Below, piece by piece: positions 28,088-39,948 of a stretch of DNA of 45,153 nucleotides; positions within the stretch are counted from its first letter, which is position 1, and each line of letters starts with the position of its first letter. A program made the translations under genes and the position numbers. The stretch comes from Acidimicrobiia bacterium. Lineage in GTDB: Bacteria; Actinomycetota; Acidimicrobiia; Acidimicrobiales; Aldehydirespiratoraceae. Under the pieces are notes generated by a model. It made no database searches. It was not told where the DNA came from and worked only from the letters and a program-made list of their open reading frames with translations. The DNA lies in NCBI GenBank assembly GCA_024421095.1, contig JAHQYM010000011.1:1-45153 (forward strand), read 5' to 3'.

Positions 28088-29922
28088 CAGGAATCCTCTT
28101 CAGTGTCGTTCACCGAATCTAACAATGGAACCTCAGAGACAACGCGCGCTGGCGCATCCAAAAAATTGCCCAACGGCGGAGGTGAAGGCGTGGCCCACTC
28201 CAAAGTCAAACCACCAAAAGGATTGTCACTAAGCGTCTCAGTATTGCCTTGCGGTTTCAGCCAAGCCGCAACAACAGCCAAAACACCCAACACGATCAAC
28301 AACGCGCCCACCGCGGCGCAAGCGTTCATCACCTCAACAAGATTCTCATTAGAAGGAACGCTCACCAAAGACACCGAAGCAGCGGAATACTGATACGCCA
28401 ACGCGCCAGCTCCAAAGAAACCGCTAACAAAATCAGCACCACCAAGCAACACAGCCCCAAGCGCGATATTGAAAATCGCCGAACGACCCAAACCACCCGG
28501 CAAAAGGACACCAGCAATCTTTGGTGCCCAAAACCAAATCCCCGCAATCCCCGCAAGCAGCGCCGCAAACCACACCAAATTCATAACCGCAGTAACCGTT
28601 GTACGTCCGCCCAAATCCCATGGCTGCACAACACGAACCAACCCCGCAACCGTAGCCGCAAGCAACACCAACACCGCCGCAAACGCAGCCAAACCATGCA
28701 CCGACAACAAGCCAGCGAGATTTAGTTTTTTGGTTCTCTCAAGACTCGCAAGACTCGGTTCCAAAGCCGCAGCAGCGTCCGCCCCCGGACGCGCAAACGT
28801 GGCCGCAACTGCCGCTACCGAACCCAGCACCGGCAAGGCCACCGAAAGCCCAAACACCACAAACACAAACTGCTCATCGTGGCTATCACCTTGAAACCAC
28901 GGTTGGCTCCAACCACCAACCGACAACAACCCAAAGAAACCGATAAGAGCCATGGCCGCAGCGTGCTGTGCATGGCGGCGCTTCGCAACCACTGCTGCAA
29001 CCTGACCAAAAACCCCAAGCACGGGAATAGCCAACGCGTAAATCTGCGGTTGTTCAATCAACCAACCCAACTGTGCGAACACAGCATCGCTGCCCTCAAT
29101 ATTCCCAAACTCGCCCGGCCCACCACGCAAATCAAAATAGATCAGCACAAGATTGCCCAACGCCAACGGCAACGTCAACAACCAAACAGCCGCAGCCACC
29201 AGCATCGACCAAGCAAACAAAGGCACCCGCAACAAATTCATACCCGGTGTGCGCAACGACACCACTGTTGTAGCAACACAAACCGAAGCCACCACGATCG
29301 CGCCGATCAGCAGCGCGGTACCCACCAACGTCAACGCAATCGCATCAGCTTCACTAGGGCTCACGCCATCAAGAGCACCCCAACCACCGCCCGCCAAAAC
29401 CGCAACAACCGTGATACCCGCTCCGATCATGAACAACCACGCAGCCCCGTGTGCAGCCCGAGGAAAAGCAATATTCGTAGCTCCAACCTGCATCGGCACT
29501 ACCACCGTCGCCAAACCCACAAACAACGGCAACACCACCAACAACACCATGCCCAAGCGATAAAGGCCAAAAAACTGGAAATAATTGTTGGTCCCCGCAA
29601 AAATGTCGTCTGGCGACGAATTGATGTCCTCAATTCTGAGCAGCACCCCCACAACTGCAACCGCCAACAACATCAACAAACTAGACCGCAACCACAAACG
29701 GCCAATGCGCTTATGGTCGGTAGTTGTCAAGGCATCGAAAACCCCGCCCACTTCCGAAGCAACAGGGCTCTCAAAAGAAACCGAAGGGGCGGAAGCGGCA
29801 GATGCGGCAGATGTGGGCGACACTAAAGACTCGGGATCGCTAGGCAAGGTGCCTGTTGCAGTTGCTGAATCGGTCATCGTCATTGGTGCAATAATCCTCC
29901 GCACACTCTCGGCGCGGCGCAC
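28087..29922 (-). CDS. Heme-copper oxidase subunit I-like paralogue apparently lacking all heme/CuB histidine ligands
   Basis: Collinear with ctaD (TTTDHKRIGRLWL; VVPMQVGATNIAFPR; SLRTPGMNLLRVPLFAW; WFWAPKIAGVLLPGG) but with non-His residues at ligand motifs. Start probably at internal MTMTDSATAT (about 29883). Confidence 0.85.
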   Translation of the reverse strand: MRRAESVRRIIAPMTMTDSATATGTLPSDPESLVSPTSAASAASAPSVSFESPVASEVGGVFDALTTTDHKRIGRLWLRSSLLMLLAVAVVGVLLRIEDINSSPDDIFAGTNNYFQFFGLYRLGMVLLVVLPLFVGLATVVVPMQVGATNIAFPRAAHGAAWLFMIGAGITVVAVLAGGGWGALDGVSPSEADAIALTLVGTALLIGAIVVASVCVATTVVSLRTPGMNLLRVPLFAWSMLVAAAVWLLTLPLALGNLVLIYFDLRGGPGEFGNIEGSDAVFAQLGWLIEQPQIYALAIPVLGVFGQVAAVVAKRRHAQHAAAMALIGFFGLLSVGGWSQPWFQGDSHDEQFVFVVFGLSVALPVLGSVAAVAATFARPGADAAAALEPSLASLERTKKLNLAGLLSVHGLAAFAAVLVLLAATVAGLVRVVQPWDLGGRTTVTAVMNLVWFAALLAGIAGIWFWAPKIAGVLLPGGLGRSAIFNIALGAVLLGGADFVSGFFGAGALAYQYSAASVSLVSVPSNENLVEVMNACAAVGALLIVLGVLAVVAAWLKPQGNTETLSDNPFGGLTLEWATPSPPPLGNFLDAPARVVSEVPLLDSVNDTEEDS

Positions 29923-30018
29923 CGCGCACCCGTGATCGCTAATCGCTGAGTTAAGAAACCAAGCGATGAGTTTACAAGGATACGTCCACTAGTTTTCACA
30001 CCCGACCGAAGCTGTTTT

Positions 30019-30915
30019 TCAGAAACCACTGCGAACCACCTCATCAATCGCCATCGCTGCGAACAACAAAGTGACATAGGTTATCGACCAACCAAACAAG
30101 CGCATCGCAAGTTGCGGTTCAGGGTTGCGCAAGACTCTCAACGCCAACGCCGCAAAGACCGCACCCAACAAGACCGCCGAACCAAAATAAAGCCAACCCA
30201 TGTTCGCCACTGGAGCAAACAGCAAAGTCAAACCCCAAAGCAACAAGGTATACACGAGAATACGACTTGCCGTCTTCTTGAGGCTCACCACCACCGGCAA
30301 CATCGGCACATCGGCAGCTTGATAATCGTCCTTGTAGCGGATCGCCAACGCCCAAAAATGCGGTGGCGTCCAAACGAAAATGATCGCAAACAAAACCAAA
30401 GGCGGCCAATCAAGAGAGTTGGTAACCGCAGACCAGCCAACCAGAACCGGTACCGCCCCCGCCGCACCTCCAATCACAATGTTGCTTTTTGAGGTGCGCT
30501 TCAACCACAACGAATAAACAAACACATAAAACAAAGTTGCCGCAACTGCCAAAACCGCGGACAACAAGTTGACCATCCCCCATAACCAAGCGAACGCAGC
30601 AATTTCCAGAAAAATAGCGAACAACAACGCTTGGCGCGGCGTGACCTCACCAGTCACCAACGGACGGCCCTTGGTGCGCTCCATGAGACCATCAATATCT
30701 CGATCGATGAACATGTTTGCTGCGTTCGCTCCGCCCGCCGCGAGCGTTCCACCCAGCACAGTTGCGAACATCAACCAAATGGAGGGCAACCCCGCGGCAG
30801 CAACAACCATCGTGGGAACAGTCGTGACCAACAACAATTCAATGATGCGTGGCTTGGTCAACGCCACGAACGCCATCAGACGCGACCTCTCATGCACTCG
30901 AGCAACGCTACTCAC
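30019..30915 (-). CDS. ctaB: Protoheme IX farnesyltransferase (heme O synthase)
   Basis: LTKPRIIELLLVTTVPTM, GGANAANMFIDRDIDGLMERTKGRPLVTG, WTPPHFWALAIRYKDDYQAADVPMLPVV. Confidence 0.95.
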   Translation of the reverse strand: MSSVARVHERSRLMAFVALTKPRIIELLLVTTVPTMVVAAAGLPSIWLMFATVLGGTLAAGGANAANMFIDRDIDGLMERTKGRPLVTGEVTPRQALLFAIFLEIAAFAWLWGMVNLLSAVLAVAATLFYVFVYSLWLKRTSKSNIVIGGAAGAVPVLVGWSAVTNSLDWPPLVLFAIIFVWTPPHFWALAIRYKDDYQAADVPMLPVVVSLKKTASRILVYTLLLWGLTLLFAPVANMGWLYFGSAVLLGAVFAALALRVLRNPEPQLAMRLFGWSITYVTLLFAAMAIDEVVRSGF

Positions 30916-31040
30916 AACCCTCAGGCTACGGGCAGCACATCAAGACCACCCCCAGAGCATGCCATTTGTGGATAAAGTCGCGAACCGCACGGCGCTAAAC
31001 CCTGTCGCTCAGCAGCTTTAGAAGGGCCTAACCTGTAGCT

Positions 31041-32003
31041 GTGAACTTGACCGCACGGCTGCGCGCTATCGCCTATGCACCAATTAGCCCCGACCGTTAC
31101 CAACGCTGGACACGTGGCGCGCTGTGGTCATTAACCGTGATCGTGGTATCTGGCGGAGCCGTGCGGCTCAGCGGGTCAGGCCTCGGCTGCTCCGACTGGC
31201 CCAACTGCGAAGAAGACCAGTTTGTTGCCGACCTCGAATATCACGCACTCATCGAATTCGCCAACCGCCTCTTTACTGGTGTCGTAGCGGTTGCGGTAGT
31301 CCTCGCCGTACTTGGTTCGCTGCGCCGCTCACCACGGCGAGCCGATTTGATCGCGTGGTCTTTCGGGCTCGTAGCGGGAGTTGTCGCGCAAATCGTTTTG
31401 GGAGCGCTACTCGTGCGAACCGAACTCGACCCGAGGTTCACAATGGGACATTTCTTATTGAGCATGGTCTTGCTGGCCAACGCTGCGTTGCTCGTAGATT
31501 TGGCCGGACGCGACGACCTAGCCGCACGGCGCAGACCAGGACCCTTGAGCCGCACAACCCGGGCCATCACCACGCTCTCAGCGGTGTTGCTCGTTAGCGG
31601 CACAATCGTCACCGGTTCAGGCCCGCACAGCGGCAGCGACGAAGCCGAAGTCGCAGCCAGACTCCCCTTTCTGGTGCGGGAAGTCACCCGGATACATAGC
31701 ATCATTGCCATAGTGTTGCTCGTCAGCGTATTGTGGCTGATCCGCGCCGCTCACCTGCACCAACAAACCGAAGCGCGCCGCCGAGCGGAAATCGCTTTAA
31801 GCCTGCTTATCGCTCAAGCGGCAATTGGTTACTGGCAATATTTTGCGGGGGTGCCAGTGCTGCTCGTTGGATTCCACATCCTCGGCGCGTCACTAAGTTG
31901 GATTGCGATTGTGCGCCTACACTTAGCCACAGGCATCGACGCTCGCAACGAATCCGAGGAAACCAACAAAACAACCCCCCAACAGGCCGCAAAACCCGGT
32001 TAG
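31041..32003 (+). CDS. ctaA: Heme A synthase
   Basis: GGAVRLSGSGLGCSDWPNC, HALIEFANRLFTG, GHFLLSM, TGSGPHSG. Divergent from ctaB. Confidence 0.92.
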   Translation: MNLTARLRAIAYAPISPDRYQRWTRGALWSLTVIVVSGGAVRLSGSGLGCSDWPNCEEDQFVADLEYHALIEFANRLFTGVVAVAVVLAVLGSLRRSPRRADLIAWSFGLVAGVVAQIVLGALLVRTELDPRFTMGHFLLSMVLLANAALLVDLAGRDDLAARRRPGPLSRTTRAITTLSAVLLVSGTIVTGSGPHSGSDEAEVAARLPFLVREVTRIHSIIAIVLLVSVLWLIRAAHLHQQTEARRRAEIALSLLIAQAAIGYWQYFAGVPVLLVGFHILGASLSWIAIVRLHLATGIDARNESEETNKTTPQQAAKPG

Positions 32004-32063
32004 AACCCTGTATGCTGCTTGGTTCGATAGCGTAAGCTGTCGTGCGACTGGATCACTGGTCGA

Positions 32064-32136
32064 GCCCCGTTCGTCTAGCGGCCTAGGACGCTGGCCTTTC
32101 ACGCCGGTAACACGGGTTCAAATCCCGTACGGGGTA
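32064..32136 (+). tRNA. tRNA-Glu (TTC)
   Basis: gccccgt...cctttcacg...ggttcaaatcc...acggggta; anticodon ttc; cloverleaf arms visible. Confidence 0.95.
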
Positions 32137-32256
32137 CTTCTAGGTTGCATCAACGCCGCGGCCACCGCTGCGGCGTTGATTTCAGTGGTGGGTGATCGGG
32201 TTGCTATTTTCGGCAACTCGGCATACCGTTTCGAGTCGCACGGTTCGTCCGTGAAG

Positions 32257-32334
32257 GGTCCTGTAGATCAGTTTGGAGTGATCGCCACCCTGTCAAGGTG
32301 GAGGCCGCGGGTTCAAATCCCGTCAGGACCGCCA
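32257..32334 (+). tRNA. tRNA-Asp (GTC)
   Basis: ggtcctgtagatcag...ccctgtcaaggt...ggttcaaatcccgtcaggaccgcca; anticodon gtc; CCA encoded. Confidence 0.93.
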
Positions 32335-32358
32335 CGCATTCTAATCTGGATGCTGTGG

Positions 32359-32434
32359 GGTCGGGTAGCTCAGTTGGCAGAGCGGCCGCCTGAAAAGCGG
32401 TAGGTCACCGGATCGACGCCGGTCCCGACCACCA
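32359..32434 (+). tRNA. tRNA-Phe (GAA)
   Basis: ggtcgggtagctcagttggcagagc...cctgaaaagc...cccgaccacca; anticodon gaa; CCA encoded. Confidence 0.95.
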
Positions 32435-32479
32435 AAGCGGCCCGGCATGTGCGCCGGGTCGCTACGAGATCGTCAAGGT

Positions 32480-33943
32480 TCAACCGGGGAGATGCTTGAC
32501 TGCCTGGCCGCTAGCAACTCCATCTTGAACTGCTGCGTCAGCAACCGCTTTCGCAACCAACGGAGCAACCGTACGATCAAACACCGACGGCACAACGAAA
32601 TCAGCACGCAACTCCGTTTCAGGCACGCAAGCAGCAATCGCTTGCGCGGCACTCACCTTCATATTTTCGGTAATGCTGTGTGCACACACGTCAAGGGCAC
32701 CTCTAAACATACCAGGGAAGGCCAGCACATTGTTGATCTGGTTGGGGAAATCAGACCGGCCGGTAGCCATCACTGCAGCAATACCATCAGCGATCTCAGG
32801 ACGGATCTCAGGTTCTGGGTTGGCTAGAGCAAACACGATGGGGTCACGAGCCATCAGGCGCAAGTTCGCAGCGTCAATAAGGTTCGGTGCCGACACTCCA
32901 ATAAACACATCAGCACCCACCAGCACGTCGGCGAGCGTGCCTATTTTTCGGTCGGGGTTGGTGATCGCCGCGAAGCCGTCCTTGATTTTGTTTTGCTGCC
33001 CCCGCCCCGTATACACAGCACCGATACGATCAACCCCAATCACTTCCCCAACCCCGGCATCAACAAGAATTTTGCCAACTGCTACACCCGCGGCACCCAT
33101 CCCAGAAATAACCGCCGAAATGGCGCCGATATTCTTGTCAACCAGTCGCAAAGCGTTTGTCAGTGCAGCTAAAACCACAATAGCAGTGCCGTGTTGGTCA
33201 TCATGAAAGACCGGTATCGGTAGTGTGGCTTTGAGCCGTTCTTCAATCTCGAAACACGCTGGAGCGGCGATGTCTTCAATATTGATCCCGCCAAAAGTGG
33301 GAGCGATATGCGTGATCGTCTCAATGATCTCTTCGGGGTCTTGGGTATTTAGGCAGATCGGGAACCCGTCAACTCCCCCGAACTCTTTGAACAGGAGGGC
33401 TTTGCCTTCCATCACCGGCATTGCTGCAAACGCGCCAATATTACCTAGACCAAGAACCGCACTGCCGTCGCTGACAATTGCTACAGAGTTTTTCTTGATG
33501 GTGTAGCGATGGCTCAGTGACCGGTCTTCACGGATGCTGAGGCAAACACGCGCCACGCCTGGGGTATAAGCCATTGCCAGATCGTCTGCATCGCCGACCG
33601 AACAGAGGGGAAGCACCTCAATTTTGCCTCCCTCATGAAGCGCGAAAGTGCGGTCCCACCAGTCTAGGACGGTGACACCCTCAAGTGCCGCTACCTTGCT
33701 CGCAATCAACTCGGCGTGCGTTTCTGAGCGACAATGCACATCAATATCGCGCACCACGTTAGGTCCTTTAGCTTCGAAACCCGGTATGGCGGCGATGTTC
33801 CCACCGGCATCTCCCACGGCTGTGGCGAAGCGTGCTAGGGTGCCTGGGATGTTGTCTAGCGAGACCTTGAGCGTAATGGAGTAGGCTGCGGTTGGCGCGT
33901 TCGGCACACCAGTAACACTATTTGCATCACCCCACAATGCCAC
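32480..33943 (-). CDS. NAD(P)-dependent malic enzyme with N-terminal ACT domain
   Basis: AYSITLKVSLDNIPGTLARFATAVGDAGGNI (ACT) then AYTPGVARVCLSI and VFHDDQHGTAIVVLAAL. Confidence 0.93.
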   Translation of the reverse strand: MALWGDANSVTGVPNAPTAAYSITLKVSLDNIPGTLARFATAVGDAGGNIAAIPGFEAKGPNVVRDIDVHCRSETHAELIASKVAALEGVTVLDWWDRTFALHEGGKIEVLPLCSVGDADDLAMAYTPGVARVCLSIREDRSLSHRYTIKKNSVAIVSDGSAVLGLGNIGAFAAMPVMEGKALLFKEFGGVDGFPICLNTQDPEEIIETITHIAPTFGGINIEDIAAPACFEIEERLKATLPIPVFHDDQHGTAIVVLAALTNALRLVDKNIGAISAVISGMGAAGVAVGKILVDAGVGEVIGVDRIGAVYTGRGQQNKIKDGFAAITNPDRKIGTLADVLVGADVFIGVSAPNLIDAANLRLMARDPIVFALANPEPEIRPEIADGIAAVMATGRSDFPNQINNVLAFPGMFRGALDVCAHSITENMKVSAAQAIAACVPETELRADFVVPSVFDRTVAPLVAKAVADAAVQDGVASGQAVKHLPG

Positions 33944-33948
33944 ATAAC

Positions 33949-33969
33949 AATCTTAGAACGATTAAGATT
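33949..33969. promoter_or_regulatory. Palindrome AATCTTA-N7-TAAGATT directly upstream of the malic enzyme start
   Basis: aatctta gaacgat taagatt: perfect 7-bp arms about 5 bp before the GTG at 33943. Confidence 0.5.
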
Positions 33970-34063
33970 AGTGCATATGGTGAGTTGTTCGATTAACCTT
34001 GTAGTGTTTATTCGCAGGTATTTCATAGGCAAATGATCCTGACAAAAAAGAAAGCAGACAATT

Positions 34064-34531
34064 ATGTTCCAACACAGGCCTTCACCTGAACCGATAAACC
34101 AAGAAGAACCTAAAGAACCGGAAGAATCCAAAGGAAAACGGGCGCTCACAGACGAACATCGAGCAGCTCTCAAAGCCGGCAAAACCCGTAGTCGTGCAGT
34201 TCGCCTCTATCTTGAAGCTTTGAAGAGACAACCTCCCAAGTATGGGCGGCGGTCACCCGAGACCTTGCGTGAACGAGTCAAAGCCATTGACAAAGACCTA
34301 GCGACCGCCACGCCGCTGCAGTCGCTTCACCTGACACAAGAAAGAATCAATCTTCTCCACAAGCTTGAAGCCGCTGAAACAATTCAAGACTTGGTCGGTC
34401 TTGAAGACGAATTCGTCAAAGTAGCCAAAGAATACGGCACCGACAACAAGATCAGTTATCGTGCTTGGCGCGAGGTTGGGGTGCCTGCTGCCACCCTCAA
34501 ACGCGCCGGCATAAGCCGCGCTGCCTCATAG
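34064..34531 (+). CDS. Conserved-looking hypothetical protein (charged, helical)
   Basis: ORF with good coding character: RSRAVRLYLEALKRQPPKYGRRSPETLRERVKAIDKDL...KISYRAWREVGVPAATLKRAGI. Confidence 0.7.
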   Translation: MFQHRPSPEPINQEEPKEPEESKGKRALTDEHRAALKAGKTRSRAVRLYLEALKRQPPKYGRRSPETLRERVKAIDKDLATATPLQSLHLTQERINLLHKLEAAETIQDLVGLEDEFVKVAKEYGTDNKISYRAWREVGVPAATLKRAGISRAAS

Positions 34532-34597
34532 CAACAAAGAACCGCTAGCAACAAAGAACCGCTTCGCCGTTGATCCGATCCGAAGCCTCAGACAGAC

Positions 34598-36018
34598 TCA
34601 CACACGGATGTTCGCGTCTGCGCGGGCGGCGTGCGGATACTGAGCGATAACCGCGTTGGCGCGAGCAACAACACGCTCAACTTGTGTGACGGCGGTGCCC
34701 AAAAAGCCATCGACATCGGCGAGACAACGTTTGATGCTTGACTGATCGACACCGAATCGTTCGTCGGCTGCCAAACGGTCAACGAAACTAATCCTATCAG
34801 CCCCTTGTCGGCGAGCCAAGACCGACTCGACGGCATAGCGTTTAATCAGTTCGTGAGCTTCTTCGCGCCCAAGACCCTTTATTACGGCCTCCGTCAACAA
34901 CCGCGAAGTGGCAAGAAACGGGAGTTCGCGCTTGAGTTCCGCATCAATCATCGCTTCGAAAACACCGAAATTGTCATACACACTAATTGCCGTCTGTAAC
35001 AAACCTTCGGCCGTAAAAAAGGCATCGGGTAGCATCACCCGCCGAACCGCTGAACAACTCACGTCTCCCTCGTTCCATTGCCGACCGGCGAGGCTTGCGG
35101 CCATTGTCAAATAACCATCTAGCAAGGTGCGTAACGCAGCAATACGCTCAGAACTACGGCTATTCATTTTGTGAGGCATCGCCGTAGAACCAACTTGATC
35201 ATCAGAAAATCCTTCTGTAGCGAGTTCATGGCCGGCCATAAGCCGCAGCGTGGTTGCCGCGGATGCAGCAGACGAGACAACCTGCACCAAACTCGAAATC
35301 ACATCAAGATCAAGAGAGCGTGGATAAACCTGTCCGACACTATCAAGCACACGGTCAAAACCGAGATGATCCGCTACCATCTGTTCTAGTTGATCAACGG
35401 CAGCAGGATCATTGAGCAAATCAAGTTGATCGGCACGAGTACCAACAGCACCCTTAAGGCCCCGCAAAGGGTAACGCTCCAACAAATTCTCAAGACGTTC
35501 TAAACCGAGAAGGGTCTCCTCGGTCGCATCAGCGAAACGTTTACCCAAAGTCGTTGCTTGAGCAGCCACATTGTGGGTACGGGCAACCATTACCAAATCA
35601 ACATGCGTTTCCGCTAAACGGGCGAAGCGAGCAAGCAGCGCAACCAAACGATCACGTATCAACATAAGCGCTTGACGAATTTGCATTTGTTCAACATTTT
35701 CGGTCAGGTCTCTAGAGGTCATTCCCCGATGAATGTGTTGACACTGTGCGAGGTCGCAAAACTCTTCTACACGAGCCTTGACATCATGGCGCAGCACCGC
35801 CTCACGGGCCGCGATAGAGTCTAAATCCACCCACTCCAACACCGCTTCGTAGGCCTCAACCGCACCCGACGGAACCTCCATCCCGAGTGAGACCTGCGCC
35901 TTTAACACCGCTAGCCACAAACGCCGCTCTTGAATAATCTTGTTGTTCGCAGACCAGATCTGTTGCATCTCTTCGCTGGCATAACGTTCGGCCAAAACGT
36001 TGGCAAACACCACAGACA

Positions 36019-36019
<1 letters not shown>
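34598..36019 (-). CDS. purB: Adenylosuccinate lyase
   Basis: HIHRGMTSRDLTENV, GSTAMPHKMNSRSSERI. Confidence 0.95.
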
Positions 36020-37341
<1,322 letters not shown>

Positions 37342-37372
37342 TTAGCTTGTGCGTACGAATTCCGTGCAAAAA

Positions 37373-39862
37373 TTATCGCAAGACGATTTCTCGGTGGTCG
37401 GTGTCTCCCTGAAGGTCAACCTTCACCGTGTCGCCTTCACCGAAGCGGCCTTCGAGAATGGCGATAGCTAACGGATTGCCGATACTGCGTTGAATCAAAC
37501 GGCGCAACGGTCTGGCCCCGAACGCTGGGTCGTAACCCTTTTGCGCCAAGAATGACCGAGTTTGTTCATTGATCTCAAGCGTGATGCGGCGATCCGCCAC
37601 GCGGTCTTGAAGGTGTTCGATCTGCAGATCGAATATTTTGGCTATATCGGTTTCGCTCAAAGCCCTGAAACGCACCGTGTCGTCAATGCGGTTGATGAAC
37701 TCGGGCCTGAAAAAGTTTTTCGGGTCACCAGCAAGATTAGAGGTCATTATCAATACCACATTAGAGAAATCAACTGTGCGGCCTTGTCCATCGGTCAACC
37801 GTCCATCATCAAGCAAAGCCAGCAAAACATTGAAAACATCAGCATGAGCTTTTTCTACTTCATCTAACAGCACTACTGAATAAGGGCGCCGTCGCACCGT
37901 CTCAGTAAGTTGGCCGCCTTCGTCATAACCGACATATCCGGGCGGTGCACCAATCAACCGACTAACACTGTGTTTTTCCATATATTCAGACATGTCGACA
38001 CGCACCATCGCCCGCTCGTCATCGAACAGAAACTCAGCTAATGAACGAGCCAACTCGGTTTTGCCAACGCCGGTCGGCCCGAGGAACAAGAAACTACCAA
38101 TAGGGCGACGAGGATCAGCGAGCCCGGCACGCGAACGGCGAATCGCGTTTGCTACCACCGATACGGCATCATCTTGGCCTATCACCCTTTGCTGCAAATG
38201 CTCTTCAAGACGCACCAGTTTTTGCACTTCACCCTCCATCAAGCGCGACACAATGATGCCAGTCCAACGACTAACTACTTCGGCGATGTCTTGGTCGTCA
38301 ACCTCTTCTTTCAACATCGGGTCTGTGCTTTGCAGTTCGTCTAATTCTGTCTTGGCTGCCACGAATCGGCGTTCAAGCTCAGGGATTTTCCCGTAACGAA
38401 GTTCGGCGGCACGCTCTAGGTCGGTTTCACGTTCAACCTCACCTCGCAAATGTTCAAGCTGTTCGTTGATCTCACGAAGCGCAGTTATGGCATCTTTTTC
38501 GGCTTGCCACCTAATTGTCAGCGCGGCTAGGCTCTCGCGAAGATCAGCCAATTCACGGTCTAAGTCATGTAGACGTTCCACCGATGCTGCATCGGTTTCT
38601 TTGGCTAACGCCACCCGTTCGATTTCGTATTGCCGGATGCGTCGCTCTACTACATCAATCTCAGTTGGCACGGAGTCAATCTCGATGCGCAACGAACTAG
38701 CGGCTTCATCAATAAGGTCGATCGCTTTGTCTGGCAGGAAACGGCCCGTGAGGTAGCGGTCGCTGAGCATCGCCGCGGCAACCAAAGCAGAATCCTGGAT
38801 GCGCACGCCGTGATGCACTTCATAACGCTCCTTGAGGCCACGCAAAATGGCGATGCTTGACTCCACCGATGGCGGGGCCACAAACACTTGTTGGAAACGC
38901 CGCTCCAAGGCCGGGTCTTTCTCAATGTGTTTGCGGTATTCGTCTAAGGTGGTGGCACCAACCATACGTAAACGACCGCGCGCCAGCATGGGTTTTAGCA
39001 TGTTGGCGGCGTCCATCGCCCCTTGTGTGCCACCGGCACCAACGACCGTATGCATTTCGTCAACAAAGGTGATGATCTCCCCATCCGCATCCTCAATTTC
39101 TTTGAGAACGGCTTGCAGACGCTCCTCGAACTCGCCTCGGTATTTGGCACCAGCCAAAAGCAGCGAAATGTCTAGGTTTATGAGTTTCTTGTTTTGCAAC
39201 GTGTCGGGAACATCACCTTCCACGATGCGAGCCGCAAGCCCTTCCACAATCGCGGTTTTGCCCACGCCGGGTTCGCCGATCAGAACGGGATTATTTTTGG
39301 TGCGACGTGACAACACACGAATAACCCGGCGTATTTCCTCATCACGCCCAATAACTGGGTCGAGTACACCGTCACGCGCGGCCGCAGTTAAATCGTGCCC
39401 GAACCGTTCCAACGCTTGGAACTGGTTTTCTGGAGTTTGCGTTGTCACGCGGTGCGAGCCGCGAACCTCGCCAAGGGCGCTTTGCAGTGCTGCACGTTCA
39501 ACTTCTAGGAGTTCAGCGGAGGCCAACAAAAGGTGTTCGGTGGAGAGATAGTCGTCATGTAGTTCGGCTCGTAGTTGGTCAGCTTCGTTGAGTGTGGTAA
39601 TGAGTGTTTTAGACAACTGAGGGTCGGAACCGTAAGCGTGGGGGAGTTTGTCTAATTCTGCGGTCGCTTTATTTTGTGCCGCACGAACATCAACGCCTAG
39701 ATGATGTAGCAGCGGTTGCACAATGCCTTCTTGTTGTCCGAGCAGCGCGATGAGCAGATGTTGGGGGGTGATTTCTGGGTGAGCTTTCGAGCGCGCCATT
39801 TCGGTTGCAGACGAAAGCACTTCAGTTGTCTTAAGTGTCCAACGGTTAGGGTCTAATGCCAT
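37373..39862 (-). CDS. clpB: ATP-dependent chaperone ClpB
   Basis: [42 protein letters not shown]-domain, [11 protein letters not shown]. Confidence 0.95.
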   Translation of the reverse strand: MALDPNRWTLKTTEVLSSATEMARSKAHPEITPQHLLIALLGQQEGIVQPLLHHLGVDVRAAQNKATAELDKLPHAYGSDPQLSKTLITTLNEADQLRAELHDDYLSTEHLLLASAELLEVERAALQSALGEVRGSHRVTTQTPENQFQALERFGHDLTAAARDGVLDPVIGRDEEIRRVIRVLSRRTKNNPVLIGEPGVGKTAIVEGLAARIVEGDVPDTLQNKKLINLDISLLLAGAKYRGEFEERLQAVLKEIEDADGEIITFVDEMHTVVGAGGTQGAMDAANMLKPMLARGRLRMVGATTLDEYRKHIEKDPALERRFQQVFVAPPSVESSIAILRGLKERYEVHHGVRIQDSALVAAAMLSDRYLTGRFLPDKAIDLIDEAASSLRIEIDSVPTEIDVVERRIRQYEIERVALAKETDAASVERLHDLDRELADLRESLAALTIRWQAEKDAITALREINEQLEHLRGEVERETDLERAAELRYGKIPELERRFVAAKTELDELQSTDPMLKEEVDDQDIAEVVSRWTGIIVSRLMEGEVQKLVRLEEHLQQRVIGQDDAVSVVANAIRRSRAGLADPRRPIGSFLFLGPTGVGKTELARSLAEFLFDDERAMVRVDMSEYMEKHSVSRLIGAPPGYVGYDEGGQLTETVRRRPYSVVLLDEVEKAHADVFNVLLALLDDGRLTDGQGRTVDFSNVVLIMTSNLAGDPKNFFRPEFINRIDDTVRFRALSETDIAKIFDLQIEHLQDRVADRRITLEINEQTRSFLAQKGYDPAFGARPLRRLIQRSIGNPLAIAILEGRFGEGDTVKVDLQGDTDHREIVLR

Positions 39863-39927
39863 ATTATTTCAATGTCTTTCCATGTTTTAGGGTTTAGCAA
39901 AGAGTAGTAACACTATAGCACAGAAAA

Positions 39928-39948
39928 GTTGAGTATCCCACACTCAAC
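39928..39948. promoter_or_regulatory. HAIR-like HspR operator in the clpB-acs divergent intergenic region
   Basis: GTTGAGT-atcccac-ACTCAAC; spacer exactly 7 nt; arms extend to aaagttgagt/actcaacttt (39925-39951). HAIR consensus is CTTGAGT-N7-ACTCAAG. Confidence 0.8.

Noticed and set aside
28879-29826. 315-aa plus-strand ORF antisense to the COX1-like gene
   Set aside because: Gln/Asn/Thr/His/Arg-rich translation typical of a shadow frame opposite a hydrophobic high-GC membrane gene; no recognisable domain.
38832-39551. 239-aa plus-strand ORF opposite clpB
   Set aside because: Ser/Arg-rich shadow frame; clpB on the other strand is unambiguous.
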